DNA of 64,000 nucleotides from Amycolatopsis sp. FDAARGOS 1241 (GCF_016889705.1 NZ_CP069526.1:682001-746000); one strand, 5' to 3'; shown: positions 43,704 to 52,999, numbered from the stretch's first letter. Translations and numbers: made by a program. Notes: generated by a model not told the origin, from the letters alone.

Positions 43704-45752
43704 TCACTTCCGGCCGATGGCATCGATCGCCCGCACCCCGTGTGGCAGCACGACCACGGGGTTGAGCTCGACGAACGACACCGGTTGCTCGGCGAGCGCC
43801 GTGAACAGCGCGGTGATCGTGGTGTTCAGCGCGGCCACGTCCCGCGCGGGCTGACCGCGGTAGCCCGACATCAGCACGCCGAGCCGCGACTCCCGCAGGA
43901 CGGCGAGCCGCTGCGCTTCGCTCCAGCCGTGCCAGAGCACGACCTGGTCGTCGAGCAGTTCGGCGGCGATCCCGCCGGGCCGGATCACCGCCGACAGCCC
44001 GTACTCGGGGTCGCGCAGCACGGCCACGAGCACCTCCCGCCCGGCACCGGCGCCCTGCTGCACCACGACTTCGTCCCCGTGCTCGGCGCAGACGGACGCG
44101 ACCCGCTCGTACGCGTCCGCGAGCTGTTCTTCGCCGCGGACGACGGCGACCGCGCCGAGCTCGGACCGGTGCGCGATCGTCCGACCCGCGGCCTTGATCG
44201 CCACGGGGTAACCCCACCGGCGCGCCGCCCCCGCCGCGGCTTGCCGGTCAGGCGTGGAAACCCAAGGCGCCCAGGGGAAATCCGTCGGCAGCAGTGCCGC
44301 GATGTCCGGCAGTCCGAGGTACCCCGTCAGGTCTTCGGGCGCACGCAGCGCCGGCTCGACAGCGTCCGGTGAGCCCGCCAGCAGGCCGAGCGCCCGCACC
44401 GCGCGTTCCGGCGTCGGCACCACGGCCACGCGCGCGGCGGCGAGCCGCACGACGAGGTCTTCCGGGATCGGATCGTCCTCGCTGAGGTGGCTCAGGACCA
44501 CCGGACTCGCGCCGGCGGGCCGCGCCGTCAGCACGTCGGCCAGCACGTCGCGGTCGTGGGCGAGACTGCTCTCCACCGCCACGACGACGTCGGACTCCGG
44601 CGCTTCGGACAACGTCGCCACGGTGCGCCCGAAGGTCTCGGTCTCGCCGAGGAAGGGCACGTCCATCGGGTTGTGCAGCTCCACCCGATCGGCCAGCACC
44701 GCCCGCAGCCGCCCGAGTGTCGGTGCTTCCCACGCGGGCAGTGACAGCGCGGGCGCCTGCTGCACGTGGTCCGCCAGCACCACGGCTCCGGCGCCCGAGA
44801 CCGACGCGGCCGCCAGCCGCGGCCGCGGGGGCAGCGGCCCGACGATCTGCGCGGTGACGAGGCAGTCGGCCAGCTCCGCGATGCCCGGTACCCGCACGAA
44901 CCCGGCTCGGCGCAGCACGGCGTGCGAGATGTCACCCGACCCGACCACGCGGCCGGTGTGCCCGCCCGCGGCGAGCTGGCCGAGGTCGCTGTCGGCGATC
45001 TTGACCACGAACACGCGCTTGCCCGTGCGGGCGATGGTGTCCGTGACTTCCGGCAGCCACTCGAGGTCGGTGATCGCCTCCAGGAACAGCCCGACGGTCT
45101 GCACGTCGTCGCGCGGCAGCAGCCCGGCCAGCAGTTCGAGCGCGCCCACGTCGAACTCGTCACCCGTGCTGAACCAGTGTGCGATGCCGCCGCCGCGGCG
45201 CAGGATCGACATCAGCAGCCCGTTGCCGCTGGCGCCGCTCTGCGTGATCAGCGCGACCGCACCCGTCCGCACCGGTCCGCGGCCCAGCACGCTCGAAAAG
45301 TTCAGGTGCGTGCCCGAGGCCACGCTCATGGTGCCCACGCAGTTCGGGCCGATCACGCGCAGCCGGCGATCGGGCGAGGCCAGGAACCGGTTCAGTTCCT
45401 GACGCGGCGCGCTGTCCGGGCGTTCGAAGCCGCTGCCGATCACGACGGCGACGCGCACGCCGCGGCTGTCTAGGTCGTGCAGGGCGCTCGGCACCTGGTC
45501 GGCGGGCAGGTTGACGATCGCCGCCTCGGCCGCGTCGACGGGCACGTCGAGCACGTTCGGCACGGCCGGGTAGCCGGCGACGACGGAGTGACGGGGATTG
45601 ACGACCCAGACGTCGCCTGCGTACCCGTACTTGCCGAGGTAGGCCAGCGGCCGGCCGGCGGGCTTGGCCGGGTCGGCCGAGGCGCCGACCACGACCACAC
45701 TGCGCGGCGCGGTGACGAGGTCGACGAGGCGGCGCTGCGCGAGCTCCGCCAT
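43704..45752 (-). CDS. ADP-forming acyl-CoA synthetase (single-chain)
   Basis: The 682-residue protein combines a CoA-binding Rossmann domain (VVVVGASADPAKPAGRPLAYL, about residues 20-40), two succinyl-CoA-ligase-like domains (LRVIGPNCVGTMS and ITQSGASGNGLL), and a C-terminal ATP-grasp domain (YPVAIKAAGRTIAHRSELGAVAVV and FVELNPVVVLP). This layout matches the NDP-forming acyl-CoA synthetases related to feruloyl-CoA or pimeloyl-CoA ligases. The phosphorylated His usually found at the SGASG domain's partner loop could not be placed. It shares one base with the stop of the upstream dehydrogenase gene (TGATG). It likely activates an aromatic or dicarboxylic acid. Confidence 0.88.
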   Translation of the reverse strand: MAELAQRRLVDLVTAPRSVVVVGASADPAKPAGRPLAYLGKYGYAGDVWVVNPRHSVVAGYPAVPNVLDVPVDAAEAAIVNLPADQVPSALHDLDSRGVRVAVVIGSGFERPDSAPRQELNRFLASPDRRLRVIGPNCVGTMSVASGTHLNFSSVLGRGPVRTGAVALITQSGASGNGLLMSILRRGGGIAHWFSTGDEFDVGALELLAGLLPRDDVQTVGLFLEAITDLEWLPEVTDTIARTGKRVFVVKIADSDLGQLAAGGHTGRVVGSGDISHAVLRRAGFVRVPGIAELADCLVTAQIVGPLPPRPRLAAASVSGAGAVVLADHVQQAPALSLPAWEAPTLGRLRAVLADRVELHNPMDVPFLGETETFGRTVATLSEAPESDVVVAVESSLAHDRDVLADVLTARPAGASPVVLSHLSEDDPIPEDLVVRLAAARVAVVPTPERAVRALGLLAGSPDAVEPALRAPEDLTGYLGLPDIAALLPTDFPWAPWVSTPDRQAAAGAARRWGYPVAIKAAGRTIAHRSELGAVAVVRGEEQLADAYERVASVCAEHGDEVVVQQGAGAGREVLVAVLRDPEYGLSAVIRPGGIAAELLDDQVVLWHGWSEAQRLAVLRESRLGVLMSGYRGQPARDVAALNTTITALFTALAEQPVSFVELNPVVVLPHGVRAIDAIGRK

Positions 45753-46933
45753 CACGCGGCCCCGGTCACGGCACCGGCCCACGCGCGCCGCAGCACGCCC
45801 AGCACCGCGCCGGCGTCGGGAACCCGCTTGGGGTTGAAGAACAACCCGCGGTCCTGCATGACCTCGTCGGCCACGCGCTCCAGGTCGCCTTCCGCCAGCC
45901 CGGTGTCAGCCAGCGTCCGCGGGACGCCGGCCCGTTGCTGCACGAGCGCGGCCAGCACGGCGGCGCCGCCGGTCGTGCCGAGGCCCTTTCCCAGCGCGCG
46001 GGCCAGGATCGCCTGCTTCGCTTCGGTGTGGTCGTGGTTGTACTCCAGGACGTAGGGCAGCATCACGGAGTTCGCCACCCCGTGCGGCACGCCGTACGCG
46101 GCGCCGAGGACGTGGCACACGGCGTGGTGCAGGCCGACCCGCGCGTTGCTGATCACCAGGCCGCCGATGGCCGCGGCCGTCAGCGCGTCCTCGAGCAGGC
46201 CGACCGCCAACGGCCCGGTCGCACTGCCGATGCGCGGCAGCGTTTCGGCGAACCGCCGTGCGCCCTCGGCCGCGAGCGCGTCTGTGAACGGCGACGCCGA
46301 TTTCGAGTACAGCGCTTCGGCGCAGTGCGCGAGCCCGTTCATGCCGGTGGTCAGCAGCAGCTCGGCGGGGACGTCGGTGAGCAGTTCGGGGTCGTAGACC
46401 ACGACGCGCGACGCGACCTTCTGGTCCCAGAAAACGCGTTTGATGCCGCGCGCGTCCGTCGCGCCGCCCCCGGGTGTCACTTCCGCGCCGGACAAGGTGG
46501 TCGGGACCGTGACCACGGGGATCTTCGCCGCGGTGAGCTGCACGTGCCGCAGCTGATCGGGCGGCGTGAAGGTGCTGCACTTCGCCTCGAGCGGGAACCC
46601 CTCCGCCAGCAGGATCGAAAGCGCTTTCGCGGTGTCGCTCACGCTGCCGCCGCCGACGGCGACCAGCGCGTCGGGCGGGTCGTCGCGCAGCTGCCGGGCC
46701 ATCGCCTCGGTGTCGGTGATCGGCGCGTGCGGCGCGATTTTGCCGAACTCGTGGCGCACGTCGAAGCCGCGCAACGCTTCGCGCGTAGCCTGGCCGGCGG
46801 CCGACGCCAGCGAGCGGGGGCTGCCGACGAGGCACACCGAACGGGCCGACAGAGCGGTGAGCTCGTCCGGTACCGTCGCGATCGTGCCGGCCCCCACGGT
46901 GAGCACCTGCCTTGCCTGGTCGTAGCGGAACAC
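45752..46933 (-). CDS. Maleylacetate reductase-like iron-containing dehydrogenase
   Basis: The 393-residue protein is a group III (iron-type) alcohol dehydrogenase. The NAD-binding VAVGGGSVSDTAKAL (near residue 90), VPTTLSGAEVTPGGG, and metal-binding NGLAHCAEALYS, GLHHAVCHVLG and YGVPHGVANSVMLP motifs are present. Short N-terminal domain and GxGT start agree with maleylacetate reductases, which would complete the hydroxyquinol route to 3-oxoadipate. Other iron-dependent alcohol dehydrogenases cannot be excluded. It starts at GTG 46933 after AAAGGAG, five bases after the enolase-superfamily gene. Confidence 0.82.
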   Translation of the reverse strand: MFRYDQARQVLTVGAGTIATVPDELTALSARSVCLVGSPRSLASAAGQATREALRGFDVRHEFGKIAPHAPITDTEAMARQLRDDPPDALVAVGGGSVSDTAKALSILLAEGFPLEAKCSTFTPPDQLRHVQLTAAKIPVVTVPTTLSGAEVTPGGGATDARGIKRVFWDQKVASRVVVYDPELLTDVPAELLLTTGMNGLAHCAEALYSKSASPFTDALAAEGARRFAETLPRIGSATGPLAVGLLEDALTAAAIGGLVISNARVGLHHAVCHVLGAAYGVPHGVANSVMLPYVLEYNHDHTEAKQAILARALGKGLGTTGGAAVLAALVQQRAGVPRTLADTGLAEGDLERVADEVMQDRGLFFNPKRVPDAGAVLGVLRRAWAGAVTGAA

Positions 46934-46938
46934 GCGGG

Positions 46939-48069
46939 TCAGCTCCTTTCCCCGGGCCGGTCGGTCCGGAAACGCGCGAGTGCGTCTTCGTCGATGGCGA
47001 ACCCGAAACCGGGTCCGTCGGGGACCCGCAGGACCCCGTCCCGGATCACAGGCGGGCCGGTGACGAGATCGCCGTCGAGGTTGAGCAGGTAGGCGAGCTC
47101 GGCCGGGTGCGCGGCGGTGACCGGATTGGCGGCCGCGAATGCGGCACTCGTGTACGTGCCGATCGCCGAATCGCCCTGGCTGCCCACGATCGCCTGCGCA
47201 CCCACGGCCGCGCAGAACTCGCGGATGCGTGTCGATGCGCGGATTCCGGTGCGGGCGAGCTTGATGCTGATCATCGTGCAGCGGCGGGCCAGGATCTCGG
47301 TGGCGACTTCGCGCGGCGTCGTGCAGCTCTCGTCGCCGAGCACGGGCACAGCCGACTTGGCGACGACGTCCGCGCGCCCGAGCACGTCCTCGGCCGGGCA
47401 CGGCTCTTCGATCCACGCGAGCCGCGATTCCCTGGTGGCGTCGAGGAACGTCATCGCGTCGGCGGCCGAATAGCCGTGGTTGGCGTCGACGTAGATCAGT
47501 GCGTCCGGGTGCAGCTCGCGCAGCTGCCTGACGAGCCGCACGTCGCGGTCGAGATCGAGCCCGACCTTCACCTTGTAGCTCGTGATGCCGTGCTCCGCGC
47601 GCAGCGCCGCGGTTTCGGCCACGACCTCGTCGATCGAGCCCGCGCCGAGGATGGCCGTCACGCGGGCGTGCGGCGCGTACCCGCCGAGCAGCTCGTGGCA
47701 GGACACGCCGAGGGTTTTGCCGAGCGCGTCGAACATCGCCAGTTCCACCGCGCCGCGGGCGGTGGGGTTGCCGGCGAGGTGGCGCAGCCGATGCGCGAGC
47801 TCCTCGGTTTCGAGCAGGTCGAGCGACTGCGCGGCCGGCGCGATCACCGTGTCGATCACGTGCGCGATCGACACGCCGGTCTCGCCGTAGATCATCGGCC
47901 GCGGGATCGCCTCGGCCAGCCCGACGGCGCCATCGGCCGTGCGGACCCGCACGAGCAGGTGTTCCGCGTGGGTCAGCCGGCCCGTCGCGAACTTGACCTC
48001 GTGCTTGAGCGGGATCCGGAACGGGATGACGTCGATCGAGGAGATCTTGCTGGTTGTCACCTGTCGCAC
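46939..48069 (-). CDS. Enolase-superfamily enzyme (muconate cycloisomerase/mandelate racemase-like)
   Basis: A 376-residue enolase-superfamily protein begins at GTG 48069. The N-terminal capping domain has IPLKHEVKFATGRLTHAEHLLVRV. In the barrel, SYKVKVGL carries the KxK catalytic pair, IYVDANHGYS and WIEEPCP carry the first metal ligands, and GDESCTTPREV the third. The pattern fits the muconate lactonising/dipeptide epimerase subgroup. In aromatic clusters such enzymes cycloisomerise muconates or racemise acids. Located between the iron dehydrogenase and the Liv importer, it likely works in the same pathway. Confidence 0.88.
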   Translation of the reverse strand: MRQVTTSKISSIDVIPFRIPLKHEVKFATGRLTHAEHLLVRVRTADGAVGLAEAIPRPMIYGETGVSIAHVIDTVIAPAAQSLDLLETEELAHRLRHLAGNPTARGAVELAMFDALGKTLGVSCHELLGGYAPHARVTAILGAGSIDEVVAETAALRAEHGITSYKVKVGLDLDRDVRLVRQLRELHPDALIYVDANHGYSAADAMTFLDATRESRLAWIEEPCPAEDVLGRADVVAKSAVPVLGDESCTTPREVATEILARRCTMISIKLARTGIRASTRIREFCAAVGAQAIVGSQGDSAIGTYTSAAFAAANPVTAAHPAELAYLLNLDGDLVTGPPVIRDGVLRVPDGPGFGFAIDEDALARFRTDRPGERS

Positions 48070-48085
48070 ACCTCCAGGGGAGTTT

Positions 48086-48790
48086 TCACAGGAACGCGTT
48101 CTCGATGACCGTGCGGGTCAGCACCGCGCCGGCGGGGCCGCGCTCGACCTCACGGCCGAGGTTGAGCACCAGCACGTCGTCGCACAGTTCGCGCACGACC
48201 GTGAGGCTTTGCTCGGCGATCACCACCGCCGTGTCGGTGGTGCGCGCGAGCCGGGTCAGCGAGTCCACGAGCCCGCTGACCGCGATCGGGGACAGGCCGA
48301 GCGACGGTTCGTCGAGCAGCAGCACCCGCGGCTGCGCCACGACGGCCCGGGCGACGGCCAGTGCTTGCTGCTGTCCACCGGAAAGCCGGCCGGCGGCCCG
48401 GCGGCGAAGGTCGCGCAGCACGGGGAACAGCTCGTACGCGAACTCGATCCGGTCAGCGCGCTCGGCCCGCCCGCGCACCCGCAGGCCGCCCGCGTGCAGG
48501 TGCTCTTCGACGGTCAGGTCGCCGAACAGCTCGCGCGATTCGGGCACGAACGCGAGCCCGCGCCGCGCGCGGTCCCACGCCGGCACGCCGGTGAGGTCCT
48601 CGACGCCGAGCCGGACGGTCCCGGCGTGCGGCGTGACGATGCCGGCCAGCGCCTTCATCAGCGTGCTCTTGCCCGCGCCGTTGGCGCCGACGACACCGAG
48701 GTAACCGCCGGCGGCGACCTCGAACCCGAGGTCGTGCACCACCGGGATCCGCCCGTACCCGGCGTGGATCCCCTCCACCGCAAAGGTCAT
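48086..48790 (-). CDS. Liv-type ABC importer ATPase (LivF-like)
   Basis: A 234-residue ATPase with Walker A GANGAGKST near residue 36, signature LSGGQQQALAVARA and Walker B VLLLDEPSLGLSP. FVPESRELFGDLTVEEHL is characteristic of LivF. It powers uptake by the two permeases encoded upstream. ATG 48790 overlaps the LivG-like stop by four bases. It is the last transporter gene, followed 17 bases later by the enolase-superfamily gene, which is thus part of the same transcript. Confidence 0.92.
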   Translation of the reverse strand: MTFAVEGIHAGYGRIPVVHDLGFEVAAGGYLGVVGANGAGKSTLMKALAGIVTPHAGTVRLGVEDLTGVPAWDRARRGLAFVPESRELFGDLTVEEHLHAGGLRVRGRAERADRIEFAYELFPVLRDLRRRAAGRLSGGQQQALAVARAVVAQPRVLLLDEPSLGLSPIAVSGLVDSLTRLARTTDTAVVIAEQSLTVVRELCDDVLVLNLGREVERGPAGAVLTRTVIENAFL

Positions 48791-49581
48791 CGCAACGCTC
48801 CTTCGGCTCCCGGTCCGATGTAGGCGGCGAGCACGTCCGGGCGGCGCAGCACCTCGTCGGGGCTGCCGTCGGCGAGGATCTCGCCTTCGGCCAGCACCAC
48901 GGTCCGGTCGGCGACGCGCCGGACGAACGCCATGTCGTGCTCCACGAAGATCACGGTCGCGCCCGCGGACCGCACGTAGTCGAGCACGCGGCCGGCCACC
49001 ATCTCCTTGTCCTCCACGGGCATCCCGGCGCTGATCTCGTCGAGCAGCAGCAGTTCCGGCCGGCTCATCAGCGCGCGGCCGAGGTCGACGAGCCGGCGTT
49101 CGGGTGCCGACAGGAGGTCGACGTTCACCGCCGCGCGGTGCTCGATCTTCAGCTGCGCAAGCACTTCGTGCGCCCGTCGGACGAGCTGTTGCTCGGCCGC
49201 CATGAAGCCGCGGCCGCGCAGTACGGCGCCGAGGAACCGGCCGCGCCCGGCGAACGCGCCCGTGCACAGCTGGTCGAGCACCGGCAGCCCGGCGATGAGC
49301 CGCGAGTCCTGGAACGTGCGGCCCACGCCGAGCCCCGCCCGCCGCCACGCGCCGACTCGCGTCAGATCCGCTTCGCCGCGGGTGGTTCGCAGCGTGATCG
49401 CGCCACCGGCCACGGGGACGAGGCCGCTGATCGCGTTGAACAGCGTGGTCTTGCCCGCGCCGTTGGGCCCGACCAGGCCCGTGACGGAGCCGCGGGCGAC
49501 GGCGAAGCTCACCCGGTCGACCGCCACCAGGCCGCCGAAGCGGACCTGCACGGCGTCGAGGTCGAGGATCGAGTCAGCCAC
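48787..49581 (-). CDS. Liv-type ABC importer ATPase (LivG-like)
   Basis: The 264-residue ATPase has Walker A GPNGAGKTT, the Q-loop GRTFQDSRL and Walker B LLLLDEISAGM. The C-loop reads LLSAPERRLVDLGRAL, where the family normally has LSYGQQR or LSGGQ, so the signature is degenerate. VEHDMAFVRRVADR gives the switch His. GTG 49581 is chosen to match family N-termini and overlaps the LivM-like gene by eight bases; GTG 49590 is an alternative. Confidence 0.9.
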   Translation of the reverse strand: MADSILDLDAVQVRFGGLVAVDRVSFAVARGSVTGLVGPNGAGKTTLFNAISGLVPVAGGAITLRTTRGEADLTRVGAWRRAGLGVGRTFQDSRLIAGLPVLDQLCTGAFAGRGRFLGAVLRGRGFMAAEQQLVRRAHEVLAQLKIEHRAAVNVDLLSAPERRLVDLGRALMSRPELLLLDEISAGMPVEDKEMVAGRVLDYVRSAGATVIFVEHDMAFVRRVADRTVVLAEGEILADGSPDEVLRRPDVLAAYIGPGAEGALR

Positions 49582-50611
49582 GGCGACCACCCGTCGAACG
49601 CAGGTTCACCAGTGACCGCAGGCCGCCGGGGCGCAGCACCAGGATCACGAACAGGAGGCCGGCGTTGAGGTAGCTGCCGAAGCTCCCGCTGCTGGGCAGG
49701 AACTGCTGCACCACCACCATGATCAGCACGCCGGTGACCGCGCCCCACACGCTGCCGACGCCGCCGATCACGATCATCGTGAGCAGCAGCAGGGTCAGCT
49801 CCAGCGTAAAGTTCGTCGGCGTGATGAACGTGAGCACCGCGCCGAGCAGCACGCCGCCGAGCCCGCCGAGCAGGCTGCTGAACGCGAACGCGAGCATGCG
49901 CGCCACCGGCACGTTCACGCCCATCGTCGCGGCCGCCTTCTCGTCGGTGCGCACGAGGGCGAACGCGCGGCCGATCTTCGAACGCGTCATGCGCTGCACC
50001 ACGATCAGCGCGACCGCGGCGAAGACCACCGCCAGCAGGTAGGCCTGGTCGCCGCCGAAGTCGACGAGGATCCCGTTGTCACCTTGCGTCGGTGGCCACA
50101 GCTGGATCGCCAGCAGAGCGGCCTGCGAGAACGCGAGCGTGAGCAGCGCCAGGTAGAGGTCGCGCGTGCGGATGATCGCGCAGCCGATGATCGTGCCGGC
50201 GACGGTGGCCGCGGCCGCGCCGACCAGCACTCCGGCGACCGGGCCGAACCGCGGCTGCGAAATCGCGTACCCGTAGGCCCCGAGCGCCATGAACGCGTTC
50301 TGGCAGAAGGCGAACTGCCCGGCCTGGCCGAGCACGACCGTGTAACCGAGCGCGGACACCAGGTACGCGCCGAAGAGCCCGACCACAGTCTGGACGTACG
50401 CGCCGGCGACGCCGGCCCACACGGCGACGACCACGGCGACGAGCACGACGCCGGTCGTCGTCCACAGTGAACCGAAGTAGCGCTTCTCGCCGGCCGGCGA
50501 GGTGACCGTGCCGGGTGTCGAGACACGCACCCGGCCCAGCCACTTCTCCACCGGCAGCGCGGAATCCCGGACGATCGCGCGCACGCGGCGCCCGACGGTG
50601 ACAGTGGTCAT
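49574..50611 (-). CDS. Liv-type ABC importer permease (LivM-like)
   Basis: A 345-residue membrane protein of about 9-10 helices, with a 50-residue cytoplasmic N-terminal extension. GYTVVLGQAGQFAFCQNAFMALGAYGYA and GRAFALVRTDEKAAATMGVNVPVARMLAF are the typical LivM sequence and EAA-like coupling region. It pairs with the LivH-like protein. ATG 50611 overlaps the LivH-like stop by four bases. Confidence 0.92.
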   Translation of the reverse strand: MTTVTVGRRVRAIVRDSALPVEKWLGRVRVSTPGTVTSPAGEKRYFGSLWTTTGVVLVAVVVAVWAGVAGAYVQTVVGLFGAYLVSALGYTVVLGQAGQFAFCQNAFMALGAYGYAISQPRFGPVAGVLVGAAAATVAGTIIGCAIIRTRDLYLALLTLAFSQAALLAIQLWPPTQGDNGILVDFGGDQAYLLAVVFAAVALIVVQRMTRSKIGRAFALVRTDEKAAATMGVNVPVARMLAFAFSSLLGGLGGVLLGAVLTFITPTNFTLELTLLLLTMIVIGGVGSVWGAVTGVLIMVVVQQFLPSSGSFGSYLNAGLLFVILVLRPGGLRSLVNLRSTGGRRG

Positions 50612-51462
50612 GCGCGTGCTCCGAACAGTCCGGTCGGCCGCGTCAGCAGGATCACGAGCATCACTCCCAGCGAAACGAAGGCGCTGTAGCTGGCCCCGAT
50701 CGCCCCCGACACGAGCGCTTGCACGACCCCGATCAGCAGCCCGCCCACGGCGGCGCCCGGCAGGCTGCCGAACCCGCCGAGCACCACGGCGGCGAAGCTG
50801 TCGAAGGTGTACTGCTGCCCGAGATCGGGGGAGAGCAGGTAGGTCGGGAAGATCAGCGCGCCGCTCAGGGCCGCGAGGCCGCCGCCGACGCACCACGCGA
50901 GCGTCGAAACCCGCGCCGGGTTCACGCCTACGACGGTGGCGCCGAGGCGGTTGCTCGCGACCAGCCGCATCCGCAGCCCGGCCGAAGTCCCGCGCAGCAC
51001 CAGCGTGAGCACGGCGATGAGCACGAGGCTCACCACCATGAGCACCACGTCCATCGCCGACCAGCCGAGGCCCGGCACGATCGGCGAGCGGCCCGCGTAC
51101 GGCGGCATCGACTTGGCCTCGGCCCCGAACGACGACAGGAACAGTCCACTCGCGACTTCCGTCACCGCGATGAGCACGATGATCTGCGCGAGCAGGCTCG
51201 CACCGCGCAAGGGGCGCAACGCGATCTGGTCCACGACCGCGCCCGACGCGACGCCGGCGGCGACCGCGCCGAGCATGACGAGCCAGGCGGGGTAGCCGTG
51301 CGTGGCCAGCTCCCAGGCGACGTAGCCGCCGAGGACCATCTGGCTGCCGTTGGCGAAGTTCACCACACCCGTCGCGCGGTAGACGAGCGTGAACCCGAGG
51401 GAGACGAGGGCGAGGGCGAACCCGTTGACGATTCCGGTGCCGAAGGTGGCGGTGGTGACCAT
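50608..51462 (-). CDS. Liv-type ABC importer permease (LivH-like)
   Basis: The 284-residue permease has about eight hydrophobic segments. NGFALALVSLGFTLVYRATGVVNFANGSQMVLGGY is the LivH N-terminal signature region, and GLRMRLVASNRLGATVVGVNPARV is the ATPase-coupling loop. GGFGSLPGAAVGGLLIGVVQAL is a conserved late segment. It follows the binding-protein gene by 23 bases. Confidence 0.93.
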   Translation of the reverse strand: MVTTATFGTGIVNGFALALVSLGFTLVYRATGVVNFANGSQMVLGGYVAWELATHGYPAWLVMLGAVAAGVASGAVVDQIALRPLRGASLLAQIIVLIAVTEVASGLFLSSFGAEAKSMPPYAGRSPIVPGLGWSAMDVVLMVVSLVLIAVLTLVLRGTSAGLRMRLVASNRLGATVVGVNPARVSTLAWCVGGGLAALSGALIFPTYLLSPDLGQQYTFDSFAAVVLGGFGSLPGAAVGGLLIGVVQALVSGAIGASYSAFVSLGVMLVILLTRPTGLFGARA

Positions 51463-51485
51463 CGATCAGTCCTCACAGAGCCGGG

Positions 51486-52679
51486 TCAGTTGGCGGTGAG
51501 CTGGTTCTGCGTGGTGTCGCTGCCGAAGAAGGAGACCTTGCCGCCGGAGATGCCATAGAAGTTGGTGCAGGAGTTGCCCTTGTGCGAGCTCGCGGAGAAC
51601 GCGATGGGGCACGGCAGCTCCGGTGTCTTGAACGGCTTCATCGTCTCCAGGCCGGTGATCAGGCCTTCGGGCGTGGTGTCCTTCGCGTTCTGCAGGCCGG
51701 CGACGAACGCCTTGGCCGCGGCGTAGGCCTGCACGGTCCACACGATCGGCTCGGTGCCCGGGTGCTCGGCCTTCCACGCCTTCATGAAGTCCGCCGTGCA
51801 CGGGTCTCCGACGGGGCACGCCAACGGGGTCAACGCGTAGTAGCGCACCTTCGGGTCCGACTTCGCGAGCTGGTCGAGCGAGGTGTTGGAACCCGCGAAC
51901 GTGACCATCGGCAGGTAAGTCGCCTGGTGGATTTCGGCGTTGATGACCGCGGCCATCGGCGGCGCGGTGATGCCGAGCAGCACGGCGTCGACGCCGGCGT
52001 CCTTGAGGCCCTGCACTTGGCTGGTGGCGTCGGTGGCGTTGGCGGCGATCTTCTCGGTGGCATCGACGTTCAGGCCGTACTTCGCGAGCGCGGCCTTGGC
52101 GCCCGACAGCGCGGCGTCGCCGTACGCGTCGCTCTCCACCATCATGCCGACCTTCTTGGCACCCATGGAGTGCACAAGTTTCGCGATGCCGGTGGCGACG
52201 TCGTTGGAGGAGAACGCCGGTGCGAACGTGTACTTGTTGAGCGGCGTGGTCAGCTGCGGGTTGATGCTGCCCGGCGTGTAGAACGGGGTTTTCGTGCTGC
52301 TCGCGACCTGCATGGTCGACAGCGCGGTGGGCGTGAACGCGGGGCCGTAGAGCACGGAGACCTTGTCCTGCGTGATGTACTTGCGCGCCACCGTGACCGC
52401 GGTCGCCGGGTCGCTCGCGTCGTCGGCGTAGAGCAGTTCGACGGAGTGGCCGTTCACGCCGTTCTTCGCCAGGTCCGCGAAGGCGAGCTTCGCGGAGTCC
52501 TGGTACACGGCGTCGAACGCGGCGTCGGCGCCGGTGAGGCCGAACTGCACGCCGATCTTGAGACCGTCGCCGCTGGACCCGCTCGAGCCGCAGGCGGTGA
52601 GCGTCGCGGCCGCCGTGGCGACGGCCGCGACCAGCGCGAGAGTTCGGGGACGTCGCGCGCGTCCGGGGGAAGTCACCAT
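51486..52679 (-). CDS. Liv-type substrate-binding lipoprotein
   Basis: The 397-residue periplasmic-binding-fold protein is a lipoprotein with a signal peptide and lipobox LTAC before GSSGSSGDG. GLKIGVQFGLTGADAAFDAVYQDSAKLAF and YGPAFTPTALSTMQV are typical of branched-chain amino acid/urea/aromatic acid binding proteins. In such catabolic clusters these bind aromatic acids. Cysteine pairs near the C-terminus (LACPVGDPC, ELPCP, NSCTN) may form disulfides. Start choice is open: ATG 52682, ATG 52679 or GTG 52676, of which the later ones suit GGAGGA spacing best. Confidence 0.9.
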   Translation of the reverse strand: MVTSPGRARRPRTLALVAAVATAAATLTACGSSGSSGDGLKIGVQFGLTGADAAFDAVYQDSAKLAFADLAKNGVNGHSVELLYADDASDPATAVTVARKYITQDKVSVLYGPAFTPTALSTMQVASSTKTPFYTPGSINPQLTTPLNKYTFAPAFSSNDVATGIAKLVHSMGAKKVGMMVESDAYGDAALSGAKAALAKYGLNVDATEKIAANATDATSQVQGLKDAGVDAVLLGITAPPMAAVINAEIHQATYLPMVTFAGSNTSLDQLAKSDPKVRYYALTPLACPVGDPCTADFMKAWKAEHPGTEPIVWTVQAYAAAKAFVAGLQNAKDTTPEGLITGLETMKPFKTPELPCPIAFSASSHKGNSCTNFYGISGGKVSFFGSDTTQNQLTAN

Positions 52680-52999
52680 CATTCCTCCGCGTCATTGGTT
52701 CGGATGATTCGTGGAGACGGACGCCGGCGGCGGGGACCAGATCCGCAGGAGGCGCACTGTGAGTGCAGATTTTTACTGTCACCTCAGTCGGGTGTCAAGG
52801 GTCACTCCGGTGATCTATCCGCTGTTCAGAGCCCTACTCCCTGCGTAAACCGGATGCAACGGTCGTTGTGAAATCGACATCCGGCGCAAAATGATCTTGA
52901 AATTAGCCTGCCATGTTTTACTGGTTGAACTCACGGTAAAACTTGTACAGTGGCTGTCTGACCTTCCGACCCCGACCCCCGCCGGCGCAGGAGCGACAC
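52680..52999. promoter_or_regulatory. Divergent control region of the Liv operon and XRE-cupin regulator
   Basis: This 320-bp gap is markedly AT-richer than its flanks. GTTTTAC (52915-52921) and GTAAAAC (52936-52942) form a perfect inverted repeat with a 14-base spacer just upstream of the regulator gene. A further TTTTTACTG lies at 52773-52781, close to the expected Liv promoter, and shares TTTTACTG with the left arm. These sites are candidates for binding by the XRE-cupin protein. Confidence 0.6.
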
